This document shows, piece by piece, positions 1-9,291 of a stretch of DNA of 36,441 nucleotides. The position numbers and the translations under genes were made by a program. Each line of letters opens with the position of its first letter. Position 1 is the stretch's first letter. The DNA is taken from positions 1 through 36,441 of the forward strand of contig MLAK01001053.1 in the NCBI GenBank assembly GCA_001839685.1. Reading direction: 5' to 3'. Source of the stretch: Tritrichomonas foetus. Lineage: Eukaryota > Parabasalia > Tritrichomonadida > Tritrichomonadidae. Below the pieces are notes generated by a model, which saw nothing but the letters and a program-made list of their open reading frames with translations, was not told the origin of the DNA and did no database searches.

Positions 1-9
1 TGGTAGGAC

Positions 10-64
10 AAAGGTTTATGGGATGGTCCCACAAAATCTTTGGGGGACCATTTTGTAAACCTTT
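10..64. repeat. Imperfect inverted repeat (hairpin-forming dyad)
   Basis: Two nested pairs of arms are seen directly. AAAGGTTTA at 10-18 pairs with TAAACCTTT at 56-64, and ATGGTCCC at 23-30 pairs with GGGACCAT at 44-51. A 13-base loop separates the inner arms and a 4-base mismatch bulge lies on each side between the pairs. The block is clearly richer in G+C than its surroundings. It could be a structured RNA end, a foldback element or a chance dyad; the window edge prevents seeing its left context. Confidence 0.6.
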
Positions 65-1112
65 CATATAGGAGGTTTGTTGTGTGTCGCAATTCAAATA
101 TAATTGATCAAGAAAAGACGTTTCATCACAGAATTTTCAATCACGATGATTTAGTTTGAGCATTATTCAGAGTGCACTGTTGAATAGTTTAGCAAACTCA
201 ATTTCATGACTTGTGACATAAGCAATCCGGATTATGCTCAAATTTCTATATATATTGGTATGTTTTATGATTTTATATCTAATTTATTGTGGATTTTCTT
301 ATTTTTTGGTCTTTCTTTTCAAATTCAGAAAAAAATGATTATTTTCAGAAACCTCCCGAAAAGTTTGACTTAAGCAATAAGAAAGATGATCATCGTTTTC
401 AATGATAAATAAATTGACCTAAAGTATGAATTCATGTTCATGTTTTTTAGATGAAATAATTCAATCAATAAAATGTTTCAAATTTGTATATTCAGAATTT
501 TCAGAATGCTTCAATTGAATAATCATATATTTATTATCTGGGATTTCTTTGATTTGGGATTCTAAATTCAGAGTTCTGGACGACATTTTGAGAATCATAC
601 TAATATTAACATTTTTGACATTTTAAATCAGAGAAGAGAGATTGATCAATAAAGAAATTCTGTCAAAGTAGAAATTATCACAAAGTTAGATTTTCAGAAA
701 GTGTTTTGAAATTTTTGAGATTATATTGAAATTATTCACAACTTTTGAATGAATTTGAATTATGACATCTCCATACCAATCCACCTGAATCAAGCTAAAC
801 AAGCTTGAATTGTGAAATATTTGCATTAATTGTACAACATTTCGTTTTGTAGCCTAATTTTCTTAGAAAGAAAATAGTATAAAAGTGATACTTTAGTGGA
901 AATGGTATGTTTTTCATTAAACGCAGTAATACCAAATTTGTGATGATATCGATCGATAGACTTCTTTTTGAATGTATGCATTGAATGTCATACAAATATT
1001 TCAATGTAATTCAATGAATAGAAAATACAATTGTTTGAAAAACTTTTTATTTCAATTCAAATTTTAAAGAATGAATAAGATATCATTTATAGAATTTTTC
1101 ATTTTATTGACT

Positions 1113-1117
1113 TCATT
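1113..1117 (+). promoter_or_regulatory. Initiator-like TCATT before the AAAP transporter
   Basis: TCATT at 1113-1117 matches the trichomonad initiator consensus TCAYW known from Trichomonas vaginalis, where transcription starts close to the ATG. It lies 10 bases before the start codon. Further copies occur at 1083-1087 and 1099-1103. The motif is short and common in AT-rich DNA, so this is only a candidate. Confidence 0.3.
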
Positions 1118-1126
1118 TATATATCT

Positions 1127-2545
1127 ATGACTCAAGAAATTCCTCTCGAAGAACTTGATAGTAGTAGTAGTAGTAGTAGCTATGATACAGAAACTGGAAA
1201 TTCATCAGAATATTCTGTTTCCTCCTCAAGCACAATCAATCATTCAACAGATAGCGAGTCTAATTCATCACCAACAACAACATTTATAGAAAGTGCAACA
1301 GGAAAAGAATCAGGAAAGGCTAAAGAAGAGAAACCTCAAACAGCATCTTCTGCAGTCACCTTAACGAATTTGGTTAAAGCCGTCATTGGTGCAGGAATTC
1401 TATCTGTTCCTAATTCGTTTAGTTCAATTGGATTAATCCCATCTCTTGTATTAATCGTGTGTATTGCGATTCTATCGTACATTGCATCGATTATGGACGT
1501 CAAACTTCATCAAAAAGTGGAAAGCACTGGCCTTGATGATTTAATTGGAAAACTAATGGGAAGATGGGGAAGTATCACTTATTCGATTGTTGTTATCATT
1601 TTCCTTGAAGCTGCAATGATTGCTTATCTTATTATTAATGGTGATAACTTAAAATCATGGTTTGCATTTGGTGGAATTGATATCTCACCTTTCAAATATC
1701 GAATTCTCACTATTTTGATTTACTCTATCATTCCAATTGCGTTAATGATACCCAAAAATTTCAAATTTATTGGAATTTTTTCTTCATTTTCATTAGCTTT
1801 AATGGTGTTTTATATCTGTGCTACTATTTATAAACTTGTTGATGCTGTACAAAATAAAGGAGGAATTAGTAAATCACTAGTTTATGCAAAAATCGATACA
1901 GAAATATTTAGTGCAATTGGTGTATTTGCTATGGCTTTTGCTTTACCAACTGTTGTAATTCCACTTCTTCAACATTATACAGAAGAATACAAGAAAAGAA
2001 GAAATATTGTAGCAGGTAGTATGTTTTGTTGTGCGTTAATTACTATTCTTCCTTCAGCACTCTTATATTTGGTATTTGGCTCAGAATCTGATGGAAATAT
2101 TTTGAATTCATTTCCAAACAATGACATTATTTTTACTATTGTTCGTGCTGGCTTTTTCTTTAGTGTTACAATCTCTTTTCCAGTGATTGGAAAAAGCGTT
2201 ATGTGTAATTGGTCTCAATTAGTCTTTGGAATAAATCAAGCAAATGATTTGAAAGGGTGGAGATTTTGGCTGATCTTTTGGGTAACTGCAGGAACACCAT
2301 TGATAATCGCTATGTTTTTGCCTCAAGTGAAACCTGCAATATCTATTGGTGGAGCCCTTGGTGGATGTCTAGCATGTTATACATTTCCGTCAATATGTTG
2401 GATAATTGCATCCGAAAAGAAAATTAGTGATCCAGTGAATATCTTATGCGTGATTTTTGCAATTGTTGGAATAATTTTTGCGGTAATTGCAACATATCAA
2501 TCTATTGTAGATGCGATTGATGCTTTCAAATCATTGGAAATTTGA
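1127..2545 (+). CDS. Amino acid/auxin permease (AAAP, SLC38/AVT-like) transporter
   Basis: The 472-residue product is a polytopic membrane protein of the amino acid/auxin permease superfamily, which exchanges or symports neutral or cationic amino acids at plasma or lysosomal membranes. Residues 1-75 form a polar, serine-rich cytosolic tail with a run of seven serines encoded by an AGT repeat. The first membrane segment carries the family signature (NLVKAVIGAGILSVPNSF, about residues 84-101), with the glycine-rich unwound helix that binds substrate. I count eleven hydrophobic segments, the usual number for AAAP proteins. The ATG is the first in frame and is preceded closely by TCATT motifs. 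A TGA followed at once by an AATAAA-like stretch ends the gene. Trichomonads carry many AAAP paralogues and salvage amino acids, so the exact substrate cannot be read from sequence. Family assignment is secure. Confidence 0.9.
   Translation: MTQEIPLEELDSSSSSSSYDTETGNSSEYSVSSSSTINHSTDSESNSSPTTTFIESATGKESGKAKEEKPQTASSAVTLTNLVKAVIGAGILSVPNSFSSIGLIPSLVLIVCIAILSYIASIMDVKLHQKVESTGLDDLIGKLMGRWGSITYSIVVIIFLEAAMIAYLIINGDNLKSWFAFGGIDISPFKYRILTILIYSIIPIALMIPKNFKFIGIFSSFSLALMVFYICATIYKLVDAVQNKGGISKSLVYAKIDTEIFSAIGVFAMAFALPTVVIPLLQHYTEEYKKRRNIVAGSMFCCALITILPSALLYLVFGSESDGNILNSFPNNDIIFTIVRAGFFFSVTISFPVIGKSVMCNWSQLVFGINQANDLKGWRFWLIFWVTAGTPLIIAMFLPQVKPAISIGGALGGCLACYTFPSICWIIASEKKISDPVNILCVIFAIVGIIFAVIATYQSIVDAIDAFKSLEI
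1157..1180 (+). repeat. AGT trinucleotide repeat coding for polyserine
   Basis: About seven AGT units lie in frame within the cytosolic N-tail of the AAAP transporter and give a serine run. Such a repeat can vary in length by slippage without breaking the frame. Confidence 0.8.
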
Positions 2546-3518
2546 AAAATAAATTGTAGTAACATTAGTAAACTGTATTTTGTATAAATATTTCACCTGA
2601 AATGTTTTTCTCATCAAAATACATCTTAACAAATTAATGAGAATAAGAAAAAGATTGCAATCACTGTCTTTGATACATTACATATAAGTAGAGTCGTAGA
2701 TACAAAATAACACCTTTTTAAAAAAAATGAAAATAGTGAAATTTCACTTCATCAATAATATTTGATGATGTTTCTTTGAAACCAAAAATATATGAATATG
2801 TTTGAAAATATATTTCAGAAAGAAGATTTTCTTTGAATCAAAAACTGGTTCGTGAAACAATAAATATTGCGGAAAACATAAATTCGAAACAATACTGGTA
2901 AATTATTGGTTATATTTGTAAACAACAAAATTCGATGAGATTTACAAATGTAAGTTGAGATTTCCTGCAAGAATCATACTTTCAGAAATTTGTGTTAATG
3001 ACGGATTTCATAAAATAATTGGTCCCTATTTCAATAGTTTTATCGCAATTGAAAAGTATAAACCGATGAAAACCCTATTCAATTGTGAGACCACAGTCCC
3101 TCAATATGAATTATCAGATTCGTTGAAAATTGCACCGCTATCTTGATTCCTATGGAATAAACAACATTTTTCATGTGCAAAATATTCTTAAAATCCTCTT
3201 TTTTCTATGAAAAACTAGATTTTTTAATATTAATTCTTTGGTTCGGGTGAATGAGATTTTTTTCAATGAAATGTAAATTTTTTTTTCTCCAAAATCATAG
3301 TTTTCTCTTTCAATTTTCAGTTCATTTTTCGATTTTTTGAATTATTTCAAAATGTGCAAAAAGGTATTGAACTGTTATCGAATTATTGAAAAAAAATCAA
3401 TACATCGTTGAAAAGAAAAACTGTAACACATTCAATAAATGTGCAACCAACTGAATTCATGACAATGAAAATGAATTTCCACTCACAATTCTTATAAACT
3501 ACTTCTTTTTGTATTAAA
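2546..3518. other. Intergenic stretch, no supported gene
   Basis: AT-rich spacer between two plus-strand genes. One 63-codon frame at 2955-3146 has no ATG and matches no family I recognise, so it is not called. T-rich and A-rich runs dominate. TCACA at 3483-3487, 32 bases before the next ATG, fits the trichomonad initiator consensus. Confidence 0.6.
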
Positions 3519-4506
3519 ATGGCGCGAATTGCAGATGCAGTTCTTTACGCAACTTCACCCGCTCTTCTCCCCGATGTCAGGTTAAATTGTCACGATAACT
3601 TCGTTTGCGGCCTTGTTTCCGGCGTCATGGCTCGATCGATCACATCTCCAATCGATGTCGTTCGCCTGCTGACCCAAGTTTCCAGCGGCGAGAAATCCAC
3701 AGATTTTGTTCGACAGATTTACAAGCGTGATGGAATTCGCGGTTTCTGGCAAGGCAATTTTATATCAGTTGTCAATCAAGGCCTATATTCTGGCATAAAG
3801 TTTCTTCTTTTGAAAGAACTGGTCTCTTGTCGAAAATTCCTCTTTAAATCATGTTGCAATTCAACAAACGACGGCGATTCGAAAGGAAATAAAATTATTT
3901 GCTGTACAAAACCAGAATTCTCGCAATTGGAAGCTGCAGTTGCTGGCGGAGTTTCCGGAGTTATAGCGCAGACAATAGTTTTCCCTTTGGATTTCCTTCG
4001 AACTCGCATGATTGTCAATCCATATAAATATACATCAATTTTTCAAGCAATTGAAAGAATTTATCAGGAAGAAGGAATTCACGCATTTTGGTCAGGCCTC
4101 CTGCCAACGATAGCCGGCTCGATTCCTTACGAAAGCTCGCAATATTTAATCTATGGTCAATTAATTCATACCTTCGACGAGCAGCTGACCCCCCCTCCAA
4201 AACACAATTGCCGGAACGCTCGCTGGAATGGTGTCTGCCACGATAGCCTACCCGTTTGAATCTGTCAGGAAATTAATGATGATCACCGACGAGAAAACAG
4301 GAAAGAAGAAATACGACTCAATGACGCAATGCTTCACAAGCGTCATTGCAAATGAAGGAGTTGGCGGGCTTTATCACGGCGTAGTTTTGAACGCCGTGAA
4401 AGTAATTCCTTACTCAGCACTTCAATATACACTTTACGATGAAATTTGTAGTGTTTTCTTGAAGATGAAAAAAGTGTTCGGAAGTAGAAGGCACACTGAG
4501 TGCTAA
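3519..4506 (+). CDS. Mitochondrial carrier family (SLC25) protein, frameshifted
   Basis: This encodes a three-repeat mitochondrial carrier, expected in the hydrogenosome inner membrane if the host is a trichomonad. Each repeat has the family Px[DE]xx[RK] signature: PIDVVR (residues 44-49), PLDFLR (156-161) and PFESVR just after the break. Each is followed by the matrix-helix pattern (GFWQGN, AFWSGL, GLYHG). The frame is interrupted: the first frame runs from 3519 to 4259, but the third repeat continues in the +1 frame from about 4189 to 4506. The switch falls at a run of seven C at 4189-4195. One base fewer there would give a single frame of about 328 residues, the usual SLC25 length. The conserved third repeat argues for a sequencing error or a very recent mutation rather than old decay. 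Substrate is unknown; ATP/ADP or Mg-ATP exchange is possible. G+C at third positions is higher than in the neighbours. Confidence 0.85.
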
Positions 4507-5247
4507 TTTTTTGTGATTATGTAACCTATTGAGATTTTATTATATATCTTCCAAATAAAAATGTTTATTACTCTAGTTAGGTTTTCTTTTTTGGTTAGAA
4601 TTATTCACTCTTATATATATCTTTCCTTTAAGGAGTTTTAATTAAAAACATGTTCGTGAAATGAACTTTTTGACAATAGATTGGCCAAGTATATTATGAA
4701 TTTGGAAATGCCAATTTACACCGTCTAATTTATTGATACTTTGAAATTTTAACATCTTCATTTTTCAAAAATTGTGAGCTGAATCTCGAATGGCCGAGAA
4801 ATTCTTTGAATGGCCAAACCATCTGCCTTCCTTTAACATTTGAAACTTTGAGCCAGCTAAAACACGCCTCAGTACTCCCTAACAGTATTTATATCAAGCA
4901 ATGTTACACGAAAAAATTACTCGTCGTGAATCCCAAAAAGTTTATATCATTATTCAATCTCCAAAAAATCAGTTTTTGCAAGATATACAAAGATTTGCTT
5001 CAGTCGCATCAGTATTATTACATCTATTGTTCTCCACAACTACAATCACAGCCAAGTTTTCCCTCAACTTCTTCCCATGTAAATTTGACGGCCATTTTGC
5101 CATTTTAACATCACCAGCAATTTGACAAAACTATCATCAAAAGTGACAAAAACAATCAAAATCAACATCAAATAAAATTCAAATCAAGAAAAAAGATGAT
5201 GGAAAATAATGCAAGAAAGGTAATTTTAATAAAATATGGAAAAAAAA
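4507..5247. other. Intergenic stretch with coding-like noise
   Basis: Spacer between the carrier and Maf1. The part at about 4790-5125 is less AT-skewed and holds overlapping plus-strand frames. One opens at a TTG rather than an ATG (4806-5108) and one starts with ATG at 4901. Neither resembles a known family and they exclude each other, so I call no gene. A decayed gene is possible. Confidence 0.5.
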
Positions 5248-5889
5248 CTATATCCAAAACTGATCGTCTATCTCATCGTCAACATCCGCGTCTTCGTCCG
5301 ACCCAGAGCCAAACTCGTTTGCTCCTTCCCTCAGATGAATAAGAACAACTTTATTCATCTTTTCATTGAGGAAGAAGTAGCTGAGGTTGAAAACCGCACC
5401 CATTGCAGAAAATGCATCTGGCCTGTCTGACTCGTACATGTATATGTTGCACCCTGCGGGAAGAATTTCCTTTTCAAGGACGCCCCATATGTGACTCATC
5501 AGCTGTTCGCTATCGGACAGCACTGTCTGGAACTTCCAATTGATGTCGATCTGTGCTTGCTCTGGAGATTGAATCAGCTTAAAGTTCCAGGGGCAAACGG
5601 ACGAAAAATCGAAATCTGGAAAACTTGCCGAAAATGCTGCTATTAATGCGTTATAATGTTGTGGAGTTGCATACAAACCTGTATTGTCACCCATTGCGGG
5701 CACAACTGGGCTTGTACTGAGCACTGGGAGTGTTTGATAACTGCGCGGCATATTATATTTCGAATTATATTTTACGTCACGGGAAATGTTGAAACACTCG
5801 ACCTTGCCGTGGATTTTAGGGGTGAATGCGCTGAGGCTAAGGAGCTCTTGATTGACTTTGAAGATAGCTTGATTTGTCACAAAAGTCAT
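5248..5889 (-). CDS. MAF1: Maf1, repressor of RNA polymerase III
   Basis: The 213-residue product matches Maf1, the conserved protein that binds RNA polymerase III and represses tRNA and 5S rRNA transcription under stress or nutrient limitation. The A-box is visible near residues 25-43 (KIHGKVECFNISRDVK). The B/C-box region includes FPDFDFS (90-96), matching the PDYDFS core. The late block (about 148-187) reads IYMYESDRPDAFS...FNLSYFFLNEKMNKVVLI, corresponding to the family pattern IYSYNPD...WSFNYFFYNKKLKRIV. The C-terminus is a short acidic tail, as in other Maf1 proteins. I place the start at the ATG at 5889; the codon further upstream in frame is TTG. Between the A-box and the B-box the linker is short (about 40 residues), as in compact protist forms. 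In yeast and mammals regulation is by TOR-dependent phosphorylation of the linker; whether that holds here is unknown. Confidence 0.85.
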   Translation of the reverse strand: MTFVTNQAIFKVNQELLSLSAFTPKIHGKVECFNISRDVKYNSKYNMPRSYQTLPVLSTSPVVPAMGDNTGLYATPQHYNALIAAFSASFPDFDFSSVCPWNFKLIQSPEQAQIDINWKFQTVLSDSEQLMSHIWGVLEKEILPAGCNIYMYESDRPDAFSAMGAVFNLSYFFLNEKMNKVVLIHLREGANEFGSGSDEDADVDDEIDDQFWI

Positions 5890-8092
5890 TTTTGACAATT
5901 ATCAGATGTATACAAACCAAATAGTCTTAACGTACGAAATCACTAAAATGATCCTTATCATCAGTATTACTTAATACCATCAGTCAAAAATCAAAACCCA
6001 AATAGCTAAAAGAATGACGAAAATTTCCCTTATCGCAAACTTCGCAAATGGTCGAATTCACAAATATTTCGAAAATGATTCTGAAGAAGCTATTGTTTCA
6101 GTTTTCGGGTGAACAGCTTTCAGTCAATTGTTAAATCTATTTTTTATAGTTATGAGCCATATTTATTCATAGTTTTGAAATTTTGCAACAATTAAACCGA
6201 AAAAAGAGCGATTTTGGAGAAAGCCTAAAAAAAAATTGTGAGAAGCTTTTTTTCCAAGAATCACAAAGATTATAATACTGCTTCCNATAATTCTATTTAC
6301 ACTTCTTCTATCGATTTTTAATTAAAAATCGCGAAAATTTTGATAGTTTTAACTCAGTGATGTTGAATTAATTCAATTTCCATTTGACAAATATGAATGT
6401 ATTGAAATCTTTTCTGTCATAAAATTTTNGTATATGAAGAAAATAGACTGGCAGTCCTCAACAGCACATTCTCAAGCAGGNATACAGATACAACGATTGA
6501 AAGACCAAATCAAGAAAAATGGAACCCAATATGTTTTTTTCCAGNCTCGATGCCAAGTGAATTTTCTGATGACTCGCCATTTAGATGGCAAAACATTCGT
6601 AATCTTCTCATTGATGCCTAAATTTTTTTTATTTATATCAAAATTATTAATATTTTTTTTTTTATACTTCATTTTTGTATTTTGGAAAACATTATAATTT
6701 TCGATGGAGGGTCATATGATAATAAAAAGCACGATTTATGATNAGAAATAATCAAGATATTAATGCTATAAAATCACTTTTTATCTCAATAATTCTCAGA
6801 AATTTCTGTGGGGTTTATTTTTTTCTCACAATTTTTTTATGGATTTGGTTTTCTCTGTATCTTGATTTTTAAATTATAATATTTATATATTATTAATAGG
6901 ATTACAATTAAATAATTTTTAGATGACTATAATATCAACAATTATTCATTTAGATCTCTCAATAGTCTTCTACATCTAGAGCTAGTTAGTTTGTATACAT
7001 CTCAATTATCCAAAAGAATTTAAGTAATGTAAATAAAGTTATGAAATATTCATCAAAGTGGAACTGAAAAAGTTGAATTTTCTGAGATTGCATCCTTTTC
7101 TGTTTCCTTGTTTTTCAGAAAATAACATTTTTAATATTTTGAATTAATTCTATGGGTTTTCGAAAAGTTTTCGGATTTCCTTTTTTATTCATTCACTTTT
7201 TGACAAGTTTATTTTCTCGATTCTACTTAAAAAATGATATATTCCGATTATTTCTATTCAATATTTCAATAAAAACATTATTTTTTTTACATAACCTTTT
7301 TGAATTGACAAAAAAACGTTTTCTTTACTGTTTCCAAAAACACTCATCAATTATCAGATACTGATACAAGTCACACCGCAGAAAAAAAACTGAGAGTGAT
7401 ATGGTGCTATGTTTCTCCAACAAAGCTCACTTTTTGACAACCATGGCCACATAAAATTCAATTGCTTCGGTTACTCATCATCAATTCAAGAAATGAGGTG
7501 ATTTTTTCACCTTATACATGTGCACGTTTATATATATTTTGACGATTTTTGGTAATGATGTTTACTAAAATTTACTCCTAATTTCTTCATGTATCCAAGA
7601 AAGCTACATCTCTCATTATATTTCTTTTGTCTCTTCTCCGATTATTAATTTTCTATATGTCTATCTGTGATTTTAGATAAAAAATTGTTTCATCATTTAT
7701 TGATTATGTATTATTTTAACTACAATAGCTCCAGAATCATCTAATATTAGATACATGAATGAATGAAATATTGCTATTCTAATTTGTGATATAACAAAAG
7801 TGAGTGACATTTCTTTTTATGTCTCTCTATTTCTTGGGAACATATATTTCAGTGAAATGCAGTCACTGTTTAGAAATAATTAAGAATCAAATGATTTAAA
7901 ACAAGTTTCTAAAAATGATTTTTCACTTCACATTACTTTTTGATTACTTTTGAATGCTTACAGGTACAAAAGTGACTAACCAGTTAGATTAGTTTCTCGT
8001 TTTAGAAAAAAATTGTTTATATGTATAAAAAAACTTCATGAATCATGAAAAGATAAAATTAATCGTTTTTATAAAATATAACAAAATGAAAT
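5890..8092. other. Gene-poor 2.2 kb with ambiguous bases
   Basis: No intact gene is seen. The left part (6014-6621) holds a frameshifted coding relic described separately. Five isolated ambiguous bases occur at 6286, 6429, 6481, 6545 and 6743, all within 460 bases and nowhere else in the window. From 6700 to 8090 the DNA is very AT-rich. A 70-codon hydrophobic frame at 7152-7364 looks like T-rich noise. A 30-codon ATG frame at 7409-7501 has coding-like composition but no recognisable match. Confidence 0.6.
6014..6621 (+). pseudogene. Frameshifted gene or misread gene, family unknown
   Basis: Coding-like peptide passes from frame to frame along about 600 bases. It opens at an ATG (6014) with MTKISLIANFANGRIHKYFE and runs to a TGA at 6110. 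It resumes in the next frame with SFQSIVKSIFYSYEPYLF, then SFEILQQLNRKKSDFGE (about 6171-6275), DYNTAS (from 6268), NRENFDSFNS, LSDVELIQFPFDKYECIE (from 6353), and finally VYEENRLAVLNSTFSSR...FRWQNIRNLLIDA with a stop at 6619-6621, followed by very AT-rich sequence. At least six frame changes are needed. Four ambiguous bases fall inside it and one (6429) sits at a frame change. Either the sequence is poor here or the gene is decaying. I do not recognise the family. About 200 codons would be expected if it were whole. Confidence 0.5.
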
Positions 8093-8758
8093 TTAATCAG
8101 TTGCATCAAATTCATTGTCTAATTGAAATTTTCTGCTGTTCAGACGAAGCTGTCTCTCAAGCTCTTTTCTCCTCTTTTCTAATTCATTTTGACGTTTGAG
8201 ATTTTCATATAAAACGCTTTGATCACTTTCAATATTCGAAATTTCATCGATATAATTTTTGTTATTAATTTTTTCAAGGGTTTCATTGATTGATTTGATT
8301 TTTTCGAGTTTTTCTTTATTTAATTGTCCTATTTCGAACTTTTTGATAGGTGGCGGATTTTCATTAATTTCTTTGATTGCCTTTTTGGTGAATTTGAAAA
8401 TATGGACTAAGTTTTCTCTCAATTCTATTGCTTTACCTCGGTTTTGACTACTTTCGATGAGCTGTTTATTGAAATTATCAGTGGAAATAAAATTGTTATA
8501 AATTTTGTCGCTTTCCGTCATTTTATTGTTGGCTTCTTCCATAATTCTCTTTAGCTCGTTGTATTGATCATTTGTATCTTTCAAAAGCGCGAATTGGCGA
8601 AAAAAATTATTGAATTCGTCTTTTTTTAAAACGACTTCGCTTTCATACAAATCCGTGTAGTGATTGTAGTATTCTGTTGATGGGACAAATCTTGAATGCG
8701 GGCAATTCAAGAAATTATCCGAATCGCTCATTCCAAAATTTTCAAAAATGCCAATCAT
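8093..8758 (-). CDS. Unrecognised coiled-coil protein
   Basis: The 221-residue product is not recognised. It starts at an ATG; a second in-frame ATG at residue 10 (MSDSDNF) could also serve. After a polar N-terminus with PHSRFVP, two highly charged helical stretches are visible. One runs from about 45 to 95 and one from about 150 to 212, the latter ending in lysine/arginine/glutamate-rich heptads (KRQNELEKRRKELERQLRL). A short ENPPPIKKFE segment near residue 130-140 separates them. There is no signal peptide or membrane segment. The composition suggests a structural or cytoskeletal adaptor. The gene stands alone, with more than 500 bases free on either side. Its length and coding-like composition support it being real; function is open. 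Confidence 0.65.
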   Translation of the reverse strand: MIGIFENFGMSDSDNFLNCPHSRFVPSTEYYNHYTDLYESEVVLKKDEFNNFFRQFALLKDTNDQYNELKRIMEEANNKMTESDKIYNNFISTDNFNKQLIESSQNRGKAIELRENLVHIFKFTKKAIKEINENPPPIKKFEIGQLNKEKLEKIKSINETLEKINNKNYIDEISNIESDQSVLYENLKRQNELEKRRKELERQLRLNSRKFQLDNEFDATD

Positions 8759-9291
8759 TTTTCATATCACATTTCACTATTCATCAAGTAGAATTATTAA
8801 ATATGAATTCATTCATGAATTATTGTGATTTCTGGTTGTTTAAGAATTCACAATGATATAATATATTTGTGTTGTTAATGAGAAACTAATGAAGAAAAAT
8901 CAGCATGAAATTTATTAGACAAAAAAAAAGATATTTATGGAATCCATTTCATAAATATAGGATATTTATTAGTAAAAATTATTTGCCCAGTAATCAGCCA
9001 AATATCATCAATGATATTCGGAGGTTATGAAATATATAGCTGTTGAACAGCCTCAATCACATCAACAATTTCCTAACTCTATATTTATGATATGAAACTA
9101 AATATCAATTATTTTTCAATAGATATCCCGATAAATAAACTGAAACATCAGTCATTGTTTCTGTTATCATGAATGAGTCATTCTAATTTCAATTATATAT
9201 ATATATATATTTATCATCTAATTGATCACAAGCGATGTATTCTGGTTTCTGTGAAATGATGATGTTAAAACATTCATAAAAAAAGAATTGG
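8759..9291. other. Intergenic stretch with short repeats
   Basis: No gene is seen. It holds a small inverted repeat at 9001-9018 (AATATCAT, two bases, ATGATATT) and a TA dinucleotide microsatellite at about 9193-9211. A minus-strand frame over its right end is the shadow of the Pmp-like gene and is not called. Confidence 0.6.
9193..9211. repeat. TA dinucleotide microsatellite
   Basis: An uninterrupted run of about nine TA units, just downstream of the Pmp-like gene on the minus strand. Confidence 0.75.

Larger units (their letters stand above)
1..1126. other. Gene-free left edge
   Basis: No supported gene is visible in this AT-rich stretch. The only frame over 60 codons lies on the minus strand around 795-1004. 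It lacks an ATG start, is compositionally noise-like, and was not accepted. The first 64 bases hold a G+C-richer inverted repeat, listed separately. The last 50 bases before the transporter gene contain three TCATT motifs. Confidence 0.6.

Noticed and set aside
2955..3146. 63-codon plus-strand frame
   Set aside because: It opens with TTG, has no ATG, no recognisable family and no supporting context.
4806..5108. 100-codon plus-strand frame
   Set aside because: It opens with TTG and overlaps a second frame of similar quality (4901-5125). Neither shows a known domain.
6110..6126. Tiny intron joining the first pieces of the 6014-6621 relic
   Set aside because: No trichomonad 5' splice signal or branch/3' motif is present. 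The later frame changes cannot be explained by introns either.
7152..7364. 70-codon phenylalanine-rich frame
   Set aside because: The composition is that expected from T-rich DNA, with no ordered membrane pattern or family match.
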